Of a DNA stretch of 64,000 nt, positions 50,056 through 62,736 are shown in pieces. Both the position numbers and the translations under genes were made by a program. Below the pieces are notes generated by a model. It was given only the letters and a program-made list of their open reading frames with translations, was not told the DNA's origin and searched no databases. The DNA comes from Lagopus muta (Eukaryota > Chordata > Aves > Galliformes > Phasianidae), in assembly GCF_023343835.1 (NCBI RefSeq), contig NC_064443.1, forward strand, positions 13,516,001 through 13,580,000, in the 5' to 3' direction. Position 1 is the stretch's first letter; each line of letters begins with the position of its first letter.

Positions 50056-52635
50056 ACTGTGGACAACCAGCCCCACAGTTGGCACCCAGGCCAAGGGCTG
50101 GAGCTGGGACCTCAAAACCAGGGTTGGGGTAGCAGCAGGCGAGAAGTGGGATGAGCCAGAGAACCACAGCTGGGGTTCCCAGACAGCATCGTTCTGCCTG
50201 GGGTTGGACTCGGTGACCTGGGGAAGTGAGCAGTTGGATGGTCACAGCTTGTTTCCCCACCAAGCACGGGGGTTTATGGCTGGCTGTGGTTTGGCACTTG
50301 CTTCTTGTTTTGGCTTCACCCCAGCTGTGCCGTCTGGGCATGAGAATCCCCTGCAGCACATGGGTTTGCCCTGGGGTCCAGGAGCTCAGAGCATTTTATC
50401 ATCGGTGAGTTCAGCCTTCAGGGGATGATGGAGTCGAGGTGTGGCTGCTCTGCAGTCCCCCACCATCAATACAGGGCAGTTGGCATCTACCTCCAAGTTG
50501 GATGAACCACGAGAACGCACTGGGCGCTGGGTACACAAAGGCACTGACAACCCTGAGAAGAGAAGAGGGAATTTTTCCTTTGGCTCAAAGATCCGCATGG
50601 TGAGCGCTGTTGTTTTTAATAAGCTCACAAAGCTTTCTTCTTTTTTCTGTCCTGAGCACATGAGGTATTTTCATTTCCTAATGACTGTGTGTTATGTCCA
50701 ACTTCCAGAAAGCCTTTCGCCTGAAAAAAATAGCAAAGGCTTTTTCAGCTGCTGGAGTGAACAGGGTGGAAGTAATCATGGAACAAAATGCTGGGATATT
50801 TGCTCTGTGCTCAGAGGTTGTGTGGCATCTTGTATTGTCTGAAACAGAGCACCAGATAGTAATTACATCTGCAAATCTCTCAGACTGGGGCAGTGGGAAG
50901 AGGAGCCAATCTCTGTGACTCTGCAGAGCTGGAAGAAATCTCAGATATTTCTGTTTGTCTGCAGAACAGCTGGGGACTTCTCAGGCATGAATCTAATTAA
51001 GCATATTCCTTGCCACAAACACTTCAAGCCCCATTTCTGAGATCCGGATGTCTGACCAAAATGAATCTTCAGGAATATTGCTTTCATGCAGCATGCTTTT
51101 TCTTTTCTTCTTTTTTTTTTTTTTTCTTCGATCTGGGCAAAATTAAATTACATTTATAAGCTCAGCTCGAAATTCACTGAAGTCGATACTATTGATTGAT
51201 ATCTGGCTATCAGCAGAATGCCATGCATTAATTATAGCTGTGTGTAATGCATGAGCCCAGAGAGGCTCCTCTGTGAGCGATGACAGCAAGGAGCATCCTC
51301 CCTGCCATGGCACCAGAGCCTTTGTGCCCTGGGCTTACAGGAGAGCACCGAGGCACCAGGTCCCGCTCTGTGATGCACAGTACAGCTGTGGCAAAGCGCA
51401 CTGGCAGAGCTATGAACCCTAAAACCATGAACTGCAAAAAACTTCCTTGAGTCTCTTGTACTCAAAGTTGTTTGTCTGCGCTCCTCGGTTTGATTTATGT
51501 TCATTTGCATATACAATGCATGGGCTTAAGACAGAGAATTCTCCTGATGTTTTTTCGCCTCTGTAAGAAATACGGCGGGATGTGGAAGATATGATCATCT
51601 CCCTCCCTGGTGGCATCAGTAAATATCACACATATCAGATTAAACCCTTGACATTTTTCCAACAGTGTGAAATTTGCTTGAAGATGTTGGAAAATGAGTT
51701 ATAGATGTGAAAGCAAGGCTTGGAATATGAATGCAAACACGTTAACCCTAAAACCGATGTAATTGGCTCTTCCCTGTATCCTGGAGCACAGCACTGGGTG
51801 GGGAGAGAGGGAGAAGCTGGGGATGCATGGGGTGAGCTGTGAGACAGACAGGCGACCTGAGCAGCAGCAAAAGACTGAACTTTCCCTGAAGGGAAGGGCT
51901 GGGGGATGGATGCCAGCAGTGACATGGACATCACCTGCTGCAGCAACATATGCAGGGCTGCAGTGAGCAGCATTGGCAGAGCAATCCCCGAGGGATGGGA
52001 GAGATTTTGTGCATCTTAAGGAAGAGGCTGATTTTAATCCAGCAGAATCGTGGCAGTAATTACAGTATTTAAAGCAGTTTGCTGCCTCTCATTAATTCCC
52101 AGAGCATTACCCCCGCTGCCCCTTTAGAGATGACCAAGGCAGAACATGATGACATCTGCTAGTTGTGTGCACACTCAGAAAGCTGTGGTTACGTGCAGAG
52201 ACTGTGAGCATCCCTGAGGTTGCCATGGAGATGCCAGGGCTGGCTGTGAGACACATCGACCATGGCTATACCCACTGCAGAGCCCCTTACATCCTTCCCA
52301 GGGACACAGGCTTCACATGGCTTGGGTGGGAGGAGACAGAAGCTCAGGACGCTGCTACCCAGAGAGGTGGTGGGGGCACCAGGACATGTATCAGGGTCTG
52401 GGTAGGCTCAGAGGGATCGGAGTGCTGGAGGGATTGGGCCTGAGACCTACGTCTGCAAAAAGAGTAGGGGAGGAATTCTCTGTGCCAGTTGTCACAGCCA
52501 GATGTTCGTGCTGGATGCTCTTTGTTGGCCTCGCTGACCTGGCCAAGGGTTGTTGTGCTCCTCTCAGAGGCTGCTTTTGGGGCACTTGCTGCTGGGAAAC
52601 ACAATCTTCAGCATGTGGTAAGTGTTAGCATTAGG

Positions 52636-52795
52636 TGGTGGAGTCACCGTACCTGGAAGTATTTAAGGAAAGGGAAGATGTAGTATTTAGGGACATGGTT
52701 TAGTGGACGATATTGGTGGTAGGTGGATGGATAGACAGGATGATCTTAGAGGTCTTTTCCAACCTTAATGATTGTATGATTCTGTGATCAGTTAG
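52636..52795 (+). mobile_element. CR1 LINE 3' end, sense
   Basis: GGTGGAGTCACCGTACCTGG, then GGGACATGGTTTAGTGG and GATCTTAGAGGTCTTTTCCA with a GATTGTATGATTCTGTGA tail are characteristic of the 3' end of a CR1 subfamily. Only the last ~160 bp are recognisable. Confidence 0.9.
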
Positions 52796-55560
52796 CTGAG
52801 AACATGCTGTGGCACAGCAAAGGTTGCCGTTTGGTGGCAGGTGGCTGGTTTTCATGCAACAGATATTCTGCCTTTACGAAATATACATCTACCAGACAGA
52901 AAGGTGACGTGGCTGACACACAGCTCATCTATTCTTAGATTTGGCATTTGGGAACACAGTTTCACCAATTCTATCTGGCTGGAAGCAGGTACTGTTTCAC
53001 AGGCAGGAAGGCTATCACTGTTAATTAATCTTGACTCTCATTTGGAGGCAGGATGATTGCGTTCTCTCTGCATGCCCTGCACAAGCTTTCCTGAGGGCTC
53101 AGCCACTGCCTGTGTTTTGCAGCTCTGGGTTTGCCAAAAAGATCAGAATTCTGCTGGCAGCACCACCAGCAATGAGAAAATGCCTCTCATATCAGTGCCA
53201 GGTCTAGGGACAGCCATCGGATGGGCTGCTGGCATTGCACAGCATCACCATCTCCCATTGCCCACCCTGCCAAGTCCTGCTCCATGGCAGCAATCATCCC
53301 CTTCTAAATACAAAGTTGGTGCAGCTCCTGTAGATTTCAGTTACCTGAGGTCAAGAATACTGTTTTTATTACCAGATATAGAAACAGGGTCAGAAAGCCA
53401 TGGATAAATAGGGCAGAGCATCTAAAGAAATGAGAGGAGACCTAATTATGGGATTGAAGTTATGGGATGCAGCAGATTTTTGTGTCTCTTTGTATTTGTG
53501 CAGGAACATGAAATGTTCTTTCTTCTTGCCTCAGCCCATCAGAAATCAGTACATTTTTAGCTGAAGGTTGGAGATGGGGACCAAATGGCCTTTGGAATTA
53601 AGCAGCAGATTTCAGTTGTCTGGGAACAGCTGGAGGAGTGTTAGCATTTCCTTCTCTGTGCACAGGACAGAATGGCTGACCTTGAAAACGGAGCAAACAG
53701 TTGGGCTTTTTTCCCCACATTTTCAAACCGGAGTTTGCAGTCACCACCACCACACGTCCAACAGTGCTTTCTACCACCTACCCACTCCGTGTGCTTAATT
53801 TAGAAGGACAGAGTTATGCCATACCGGGATATTATAGCATTATTGCAGCAGTAAATTCATCCTCACTGCTTGCCCTGCTGGAATGGCATGGGCCGCATTT
53901 GCTAAATTTGCAATGAATAAATAATGCAGGATGAGAATGAAGCCAACGCTGTTATCGGGACCGTTGGATGAAAGCACATTGGGAACCAGCATGGATTTGG
54001 ATATTCTGACGGCAGGGTGGTGGAGTGGGTACTGGAGAAATCCCTGCTCTGGAGGAGCACACGTGCCGATGGGAAGGGGTACCCTGCTGTTCTGGGGCTG
54101 GCTTATCTCTGGGACAGAGATAACAAGGCATCTCGCTCTGTGGCGGTGAAACTTGATTGCTGCCTTATCAGCCAGAGCTCAAGGGGTGCATGCATGCTGT
54201 TATTAAAATTGTTATTTCCTCACGGTGCTTCATGGAGATGATAGGGGCTGTGATGCAGAACTCTGTGTGTGTGAGAGCACGTTGTGCTCGCCTCTGTCAG
54301 TGAAAATCTGTCTGCTTTCAGCGCTCACTGCAGAGCAATGTCTGCTTCTTTTGTCTTTTGCAGTGAGCAGTGGTCTATGAAGGTGTAAAAGTTGCATGCA
54401 GCAGAAATGTGAAACTCGCAGTAACTGGTTCAGGACAGGTAAGCAGCTGCTCTGGCAATAGAGGTTAATGAACAAGCTTTCAGCTTTCTCCTGGAAGCTC
54501 CCCTGGATCCCAAACCTGCCCAGTTTAACAACTCAGGGTCCCTTGGAGAGTTCTTTCATCCTGCAGTGCTGCTTCTGGCTGCTCCTGTGCAGAAGGGACA
54601 GAGCAGAGGACAAACCAGCCCGGTGCTGGGGTACTCTGTTGGCAGCCCAGTCCCAGCACCTGCTGGGGCACACCATCCCCAGGCTGATCCCTGACACAAG
54701 CTCACTTGCCCCAGCAAATTCAGTTTGCTTTAATGCAAGCAGGAGGAGCTTGCTAGAGATGCTGGGGAGATTCTGGGCAGTGGCTGTGCATCCCGAAGTA
54801 ATAACTTCATTGAAAAGAATAATGCTTTAAACCATTTTCATTTTGCTCATCATGTCTTCAGAGTGCCTGAATATTCTGTCAAGAGTTTTGGGTTGTTATG
54901 ACCTGAAAGAATCAAACTATCTCTGTTCTGACAAGGCTGATACACTTTGACTGACGCTAACTAAAATCAGCTTTTCCGCCTACGAAATGTTACAGCATCA
55001 TTTGCATACAAACTGGGAACTAGACAAGCACCTGGAAATCTCTTGCACTTGCAAATGCTGACTCTTGAGATGAATAAAAGGAATTTTACACCCTGAGCCC
55101 AGTGGATGCTCAGCAGTAATGATGTCCTCATAAACATTGGTTTGAAAATCCAAATTACGGAGGTGATTCTGGGAGCATTCCACCTTTCTTTCCCCAGCCG
55201 GGCTCTCCGGCTCTCTCATGGCTGTTAACAAGCAAGCATCATTAAATCTTCAGATCTCTGGGGCTGCCATAAAGCCTCCATGGGGAGCAGTGCTTGTTTT
55301 CTCCAGTTCTCTGTGCATCCCAAATCAACTTCCTCTCTATATCTTTCACCATGCGCGACTGTGTTCATACATATATGCAAAGCATTGTTCCCCTGAGCAG
55401 AGCCCTCAGCCATCATGGCTGGGCCAGGTGGTGAAGCAGGCACTGCTGACTCCCACCACAAAAAATCTAGAATACAAGCTGTTGGAAATGGATTTTGTAG
55501 GAAAGGAGGCTGCTCAATAATGCACGCTGATGAGCACAGGTCTCCAGCCCCAAATGGGCT

Positions 55561-55872
55561 CCTTCCCTTCCCTTCCCTTCCCTTCCCTTCCCTTCCCTTC
55601 CCTTCCCTTCCCTTCCCTTCCCTTCCCTTCCCTTCCCTTCCCTTCCCTTCCCTTCCCTTCCCTTCCCTTCCCTTCCCTTCCCTTCCCTTCCCTTCCCTTC
55701 CCTTCCCTTCCCTTCCCTTCCCTTCCCTTCCCTTCCCTTCCCTTCCCTTCCCTTCCCTTCCCTTCCCTTCCCTTCCCTTCCCTTCCCTTCCCTTCCCTTC
55801 CCTTCCCTTCCCTCCCCTCCCCTCCCCTCCCCTCCCCTCCCCTCCCCTCCCCTCTCTTCCCCTCCCTTCCCA
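55561..55872. repeat. (CCTTC)50 array with (CCTCC)n extension
   Basis: Fifty perfect CCTTC units run from 55561 to 55810, then eight CCTCC units to 55850 and a degenerate end to about 55872. All frames stay open on both strands, giving false proteins (repeated PFPSL on plus, REGKG on minus). The perfect core suggests recent expansion; assembled length may be inexact. Confidence 0.98.
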
Positions 55873-57302
55873 TTCTCATCCCATCCTCATCCCATCCTCA
55901 TCCCTATCTGCATCCCCATCTCCACCAAATCCATCAATCTGACCCCAGATGTCCTCAGAAACTTGGCATGGAGAAGTTCTGTTCCACCCCCATCCCACCC
56001 AAGGGTGAGGGTGCAGGGAGGGGGGGGTCAGGGATTGCTAAGGGCTGGGTGCCAGATGAACATGTGCATATTTGGGCCCAGCTAATGATTTGTAATGGCA
56101 CTCACTGGCTCCCATTTCCTGCCCCTGTAAGCTGAGAAATGATATGCAAATGTTTCACTCGATATTTTTAAACTGTTTTTACAAGGTTCTATTAATTTAG
56201 TAAAACTTCTTAAATATTCATAAACTGTTCACCAGGCACATAATCTGATGAAGGATGGAGCAGACTGGGGGTGGGATTTACTATTTTGAAGAGCCATCCT
56301 ATAAATTATTCAACAGCTCTGGTTTGACCAGCTGTATTTACTATTGGTAGCCAAGAGCTCCAAAGGCTGCTGCCTCCGGACTCCAACCAGAAACATCACT
56401 GCTTCACCTTTTGGCTCAGAGTCCAAGAACAGCCAAACCCATGTGGGATGGGAGGATGCTGGGGGCTTCTTCTGGGTCCTTTCATCCCGATGGCAAAGCC
56501 TTTGGTTCTGCCCACCTGCCCATGTGCTGATGGGCACATGCTCCTCTGATGCCAAAAACAAATTATGGAAGAGGAAAAAAAAAGAAGAAAATTCCATTCA
56601 TTTTTTTTTTCCATAGGAAATGGAAGATGATGTAATTATACATTAGTTTCTCAGTTTATGAGAACCATGAATGAGCATCACAGGGTACCATGGTTGGGGA
56701 GCTCCCTGCTGGACACACTGCAGCAAAAATCTCCATTTAGCCAAAATATCAGTGTCCTTTCTAGCAGGCAGATGGGCTCTGTCACACCGCAGTGCTCCAT
56801 GGAGCCCCTGTGCGTTGCAAACAATCAGTAATAATTACAGCACCTCCAGATGTTTTGTGTATGCTTCAGTCTTCATTTATTTGTTTTCTGTGCCGAGTTA
56901 CTGGGGATACTGGAAATGTAAATAATGAATATGTGATGAGCTGCAAGAATGGATATTGCTCTGCTTTGCTGTTCCAAAAAAGCTAATTAAGCCAAGCACG
57001 GAAATAAAAGCTTCTTGAGCCTGCTCCAGATCAGTCATAAAAGAGTACTCACAAGCAAATATTTAGGGCCAATTAGACACCAGCACACAGCAAAGACCCC
57101 GGGATTCTTGCAGATAAAACATTATTACAGTGGTGTTTTGGAGATGGGGAAACTGAGGCACCAAGCCTGGGCAGAGGCAGCAGCTGGGCAGGGCTGGAGC
57201 TGCCATAGATCCCTGCACACACTGATGTGTACATGGCCTGGTGTCCCCTGGGGCTGAAGCTGCTGTGGGATCACAGCCTGGGGGCTGTGGGTTTGATTGT
57301 AT

Positions 57303-57370
57303 GAATTATGTGTGTGTATAAAGACGTGTTTATAGCTGTGTGCGTGTGTATGTGTGTGTGTATGTATATA
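57303..57370. repeat. (TG)n-rich imperfect microsatellite
   Basis: Interrupted TG/TA repeats (TATGTGTGTGTATA and similar). Simple repeat with Z-DNA potential; no other feature near it. Confidence 0.75.
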
Positions 57371-60311
57371 CTGTGATGTGATGTGCGCTCTTCAGAGTTT
57401 AATGCTTTATTTAGACCGAATTAACTTGCTTCACAGCACTTTGTTTATCCATTTTAATAAATCAGTTCTTTCAGCTAAATCTCACTTTAAGAGTTGATCG
57501 TATCCAGAGCCTCGAAGAGAGCAGCAGATATAAATATTTGCTTTTACAACGGGAAAACTCTCCTGAGAATGCTTTAGCAAACGGCTGCGGCCTTGCTTAG
57601 CACAGGGGCACCAGTAATTCTCTGCGTTGTTAATCAGAAGCACAGCAGCACAAAGGTGGGGCTGCAGATAAGAGGTCCCAGAGCACTGGGGTGGAGGTGC
57701 ACTGTGTGGCTCTGAGCTCCCGTGCTCCCAGATGGAGACCAAGCCTGGATGTGGCGGCTAAGGGAAAATATTTTCTTAATATTGTAAAATAGAACGGTGG
57801 AAAATGGGAAGGCCTTTTGTAGGGTGCACGTGGGCAGGTGCTCGTGGGGCTCTCTAAAGCAAAAGCATGGATGGAGATACGGAGAGCCCTTTGGCTGCAA
57901 AGCCCAGCCTGGCTAATGGGGCTCCCACTGTGCAGAACTGAAATATTCCATCCGGTTCTTGAGGGAAAAAAATGTTATTATCAGGATTATCAGGTACTGC
58001 CTGTGAGTGCGCTGATATTGCAGTGTGATGGCTTGCAGATGCTTTTGGAAATAGCCCCAGCTCTCTTGTGACATGTTCATGGCCCGCAGCATCCCTGACC
58101 GCCAGTTCCCCTTGTACTTGAATGGGGCCTGAATTCCTAAATCTGGGTTAAATTGTGTTTTAGGTTGTGTCTAGGATCTGGGTTGGAAATGTGTTGCTCT
58201 TCACTGTCATGTCAGGAGGTGTGAGAAAATGGGACACACACACACACAAAGGCAGGGCACTTGAGCTTTCAAATGAAGTCGTCTGAAGTTGCTCTTAGCT
58301 AACAAGCTCCCCTGGCCGCGGAGCAGGGGAATGAGGGCAGCCTAGATTTCATAAATAGCATGATTTTATGTAAATGCAAAGAATGGGGACCTTGCTTCTT
58401 TTTTTCATCCTGAAGGAGCAAAGTTTGTCAGCTCAGGTGGCAATTCCCAGTGCCAAAGTGCAGCATGATGGCTCCTGTCTGGCTGGGTTTGGCTAAGGAA
58501 AGCAGAAGGTGGCTGCAGGGTGGCACCTCGCCTGGCCAGAGCTGTGTGTGCTGTTTGCAAATACAGGCTGAGCTGTGTGCTACAAAGCTCCTGACCCTGT
58601 CCTTCCCATTGCTATGTGTCTCTGCAGAGCCTCTGCTCATCTGGTTGTAATTTATCTGCATGGCTTCAAGCCTGCGTGGCTTTTGACTTCCTGAAAAGCA
58701 AGGCTCGTTGTGCTGGATGCTTCTCTGCAAAGTTTGGTGGCTTTTGGGCCAATGTGCTGCCTGCATAGGGCATATTTGACTGTGGCGATGGGCCGTACTG
58801 AGCCCCCAGGCCCTCTGAGGGGAGTGGTCATTAAATTGTGGTCGAGTGGAGGAAAGAAAGAACAAAAAATATCTTTTACAGAAAAAAAAGAAGAAAAAAA
58901 AAACTTAGCAATGGACCTAAACAAACTTTTAATGCTGTTTTTAATAGCAAAGTTGACGTGGTGCCAGGATCACTCACATTCCACAGCTGTCAAGGGCTCT
59001 CTTGGCAAAGCCCCTCCACCAGCATCATCCTGGCTCCCCACCACCTGGTGCTCATCCCCACCTGCAGCTGGAGCCACGGGTTCCAAATTCTGGGAGCAGG
59101 AGAAGGCAGCAGAGCGTGTGTGAAGGCTGCTCCCAGGTGCTGGCAACCTGCATGCAGGTAGTGGGTGCACCATGAGAAGCAACCCAGCGGGGCCAGATGG
59201 TGTGGGAGCAGGATTTTACGGGCTCGTAGCTCCAGCCCTCAGGCTCAGTGGGTTTGTCAGAAATGGTTAATCATATTCTGAATAACCCCCCCAGAAAAAC
59301 TACCAATTTTTCCCCCGTGGGACTGCTGGAGCCCATATGAAAAATGAAAAAGGTTTGGAAACCTGGTTTACATTTTTACTACTGGAATTTTGTACCAACT
59401 TGGTGTTTTCTTTCTTTGACAACATGATGTGAGACCTTTGTGCTGTGCTGGCAAAGAGGGGAACACAATGAGATACTTGTTAATTTGCTGCCTGTCTGCT
59501 CTGATTTCAGTGCTGCAAACACGGTGGTTTGAAAGACACAGCCCTGCTTGTGGTGCTGAGGAGCCACTGCTCAATGAGCCCATCCATTTGTTAAGGAATT
59601 GCACAGGAAGAAGCACAGCAATCCTGATGGTCAATAAGCCTTGAATACTCATTGGGCAAGAGGCAGAATTACCCTGCTTGAGTTAATTCTCAGAGAGGCC
59701 ATGGCTGGTTGGTTATACCCAAGGATTAGCTCTTTGCCATTTGCTGAGCAATGCAGAGCTTGCTGTACAAACAGACATCAGTCCTCAGGCAGCTCAGCTG
59801 TACAAGGCACTTAGGGCTGATAGGCAACACTCATCGTGCAGTTAATCAGTGACAGAGAATTAAATTGTACATATTAAAAGCCAATTATATAATAACCTGT
59901 TGTTAGCGTCACACTTGTCACTGAAAGCAATGCCCCTACCCTCCTCACCAGGCCTGTTTGGGAAAACAAGTGAGGATCTGTGATCTTTCTAAGGAGAAGG
60001 CTGTTATTTATAAATTACAGGTTGAAGCCTTGCCTGGCACAATGCAGAACAGTGCAGTGGGTGGCAGCAGGGTGTGCTGATTCATTCGCACCAGGTTAAG
60101 ACCTGGCTTGTTTAGCACAGGGAAACCAATGGGGGCAGAAGCCCCCTGCTTTGAGAGATGGAGCTGGGGATGGGACCCAGGTGCCTTATGCTGTAACTGC
60201 AGTAAGGGCCAAGTGAAAATAAGGCCTTTGTTAATTGCTCCATGACTAACCAACATGGCTTCAGAGTAAAAACATACACCCAAGACTCTTCCCTTTGGAT
60301 GAATATTTCCA

Positions 60312-61879
60312 TTTATTCCAACTGGAAAAAAAAAAAAAAAAACATTTTTTTTTTAAATATACTTAAGTGTTATCTTTTTTTTTCTTTTTCTTTTTCAAGG
60401 AATAATAATTATCACATTGTCCTTTACAAACAACAGAAAAAAAATTCCTAGCAATATTTTGTGGCACGGAGACACTCATCTTCACAATTTTTCTGCATCT
60501 GCTGCTGCGGGTGGGCAACCCCACCTCCCCCACCAGTGCTGCTCCCGCGGTGGGGGGGAGGTGAGGCCCCATTGGAGGCAGTGGGGATACCAGGGCTGCT
60601 GCTGCGAAGCGCAGTGCCCACACAGCATCCATCGCCTGCACCGCGCTTCACTGCCTCGATGGTTGAAAGCGTACAGAGAACAACTCACGTCCACCAGAAC
60701 ACAACACGGCTGAGCCCTGCCACCGGGACACGGAACGGCTTCGGGCAGCAGGGAGCAGTTTGCAGTCGGTCTCTGAAGTGTTAGGCAGTAGGCAATGCTG
60801 AGACTTCCACTTGGTAATGAACAGCAGTTAACATAACCCAGGAAACTAGAGCACCATAAGACAAGTCTATATTCAAAACAACGTCATGCTGACATCACAC
60901 AATTGCACCATTTACACTTTTATTTACTCCAAAGAATAGTTCGACGTTTAGTAACTTCAGCATTCTCTACAGAGGTGTAAAATTCCTTCTCCAGCTTTGG
61001 TCATTGACAACTTTGCGGACATTTGGTAGTTCTGTTCTTTCCTATTTGACAAAAAAAGTCACTTTTGCAGCTGTCAGGATTCCTGTATTTGACTGATAGT
61101 GAACCTGAAAACCACAGGTGTGAGCAGGCTTCAAAGTGCTGCCTTGGGCTCTTCAAGATTTAATGAGTCAGAAAATGTTTTCTTTACTTACCAGGAATAA
61201 AACAAACAGAAAAAAAAAAAAAAAAAAAGAGTTTAAAAAAATAAAGCAACTTAAACTTTCACTGATACACTTAAGAAATTTGATGATGAAATGAAAAGGG
61301 AGGGCCCAAAGTATTCTGTTCAGCTCTGGCGGAAAACAGCTATGGATGTGGATGCTTTTTCCCAGCGACTCCTAAGATATAGAAATTCCTCTGATATTAC
61401 AAAATACAAAAATATTTTCTCCAAACTCTCATTTACATCGCATTTACAACAATCATGGAAATAACTTAGGCTCCTACACTGAGAGAGACAAAGACGTACC
61501 AAAATGGCTCACGGAATACGACGATGTGGTGAGAAGCAAAAGCTACCAGTGACCAGGTGGTGATAGCAAAGAGTGGTGACAGAACGTATGGGCAAAGAGA
61601 ACTCAACAGGGTGGCAGCATCTGGGAGAAAGAAGAGAAACTACTTGGTAAATATTACAGGCTAAAGTGAACTTCTTTTTTTTGTGTTTCCAAGGTAAGAT
61701 GTGCAAAATATATTCACCGTGCCCAGGATTATAACTATTTATAGAAGCCAGTCTACAACCTTCTTACAAACCCTTCCTCTTCGGGTCCTTTTCTTACAAT
61801 TAAAAGCGCTTAATGATCTAGAACAGTGCAAGTTTGTGAGTTAATCTACATTCTCCAAAGGTGCCTGGCAAGGATGCCA
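60312..61879 (-). other. PRICKLE2: Probable PRICKLE2 3' UTR
   Basis: Sequence downstream of the PRICKLE2 stop on the minus strand. AATAAA occurs on the minus strand at 60919-60924 and 60312-60317, either of which could end the transcript; the human 3' UTR is longer still as I recall, so the true end may be farther left. It contains an A-run at about 61211-61228 and T/A runs at 60326-60357. The GC-rich stretch 60490-60760 has open frames on both strands but none with recognisable content. Confidence 0.6.
60919..60924 (-). terminator. PRICKLE2: Candidate PRICKLE2 poly(A) signal AATAAA
   Basis: Canonical hexamer on the minus strand, about 960 nt after the stop codon. A second one lies at 60312-60317. 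Sequence alone cannot say which is used. Confidence 0.4.
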
Positions 61880-62736
61880 TTAGGATATGATACAGTTTTT
61901 GCTCTTCTGTCTTTTCCGGCTGTGCAACTGTCCCCTGCCACCCAAGGTGGAAGACTTGGGCATGCTGTAGGAGCCGTACTTGTGCAGCAGCTCCTCGCTG
62001 GTCACGTACCGCAGGCGGGCGGGTTGGGGGATCGGCTCCCCGAGGAAATAGCCCTCGTTGTCAGACTCGGAAGAGGAGGAGCACGTCGAGCACCAGTCGT
62101 ACTCGGCAAAGTAGGGCCCCCACCGCTCGCCCAAGTGGTTCTGCAGGGCGAGGTCTGACACCGTCCTGGGACAGTGGCCGTAGGCATCCCTGCGGGGACC
62201 CTGCTCCAGGCTCTCTCTGCAGCTCCTCTGGTGCATGAACTGATCGTAATCCTCCCTAGCTCGCAGCGAGGGCCTCTCCTTCAGTCGGCAGCACTGCTCA
62301 CTAGCCAAGTGCAGCGCGTTATCCGAGCGGGAGCGCCGGGAGCGCCGCGGCCGGTGCGGGCGGTAGTGCCGCTCATCGTCCCGCAGTGGAGTTCGCCGGC
62401 GCGTGCGCTCGCTCATGGGGGCATGCCTGGTGCCATCCTGCGCCGCCAGCTTGGCCCCGGGCGTCCCGCTGCCGTAGTCGAAGCTCTGGTGCAGGCGGCC
62501 ATGCGCCGGCCGCTCACGGTAGCCCATGGGGCTGGCCAGGTTGTGCAGGTTGGGCTCCAGGTCTTGGTACTGCTGCACCGAGAGCAGGCTGCGGACGGAT
62601 TCGGCGCTGCGGAACTGCACGGAGGAGTTGAGAGTCCCCATGGTGCTCAGCTTCTCTGAGACGTTCATGCCTGAGTCTTTGCTCAGGTCGGGCATGGAGA
62701 AGCGGGAGAGGTGTTCCTGGCGCTTGGCTCCGCCAT
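61880..62736 (-). CDS. PRICKLE2: Prickle-like protein 2, last coding exon
   Basis: PRICKLE2 is a PET-LIM protein of the planar cell polarity pathway, also found at neuronal synapses. This exon starts after CTCTCTGCAG (minus strand), completes a split codon, and encodes 284 residues from [18 protein letters not shown] to NCIIS-stop. Features: Arg-rich [20 protein letters not shown], conserved [20 protein letters not shown], an acidic Ser/Asp/Glu cluster after [11 protein letters not shown], and the polybasic SRKRQKSKN before the CaaX box CIIS. A terminal Ser suggests farnesylation, which in Prickle proteins promotes membrane association. The PET and LIM domains are encoded by exons right of the window. 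It matches the human C-terminus closely as I recall it. Confidence 0.97.

Larger units (their letters stand above)
44961..60300. other. PSMD6-PRICKLE2 intergenic region
   Basis: About 15 kb without a supportable coding gene. It holds CR1 fragments (45415, 46909, 52636), a purine tract (49945-50055), TATA/CA-rich repeats near 48500-48700, a TG-rich repeat near 57300-57370, and the CCTTC array at 55561. AT-rich unique stretches with homeodomain-type TAATTA cores (about 49660-49740, 51130-51260, 56130-56250) could be regulatory elements. Human PRICKLE2 has a long 3' UTR, so the right end may be transcribed. Confidence 0.65.

Noticed and set aside
55415-56135. Open frames of 121-201 codons on both strands made of PFPSL or REGKG repeats
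   Set aside because: They are translations of the CCTTC array; a pentamer without stop codons stays open in every frame.
62174-62659. 161-codon plus-strand frame
   Set aside because: It is the antisense shadow of the conserved PRICKLE2 exon.
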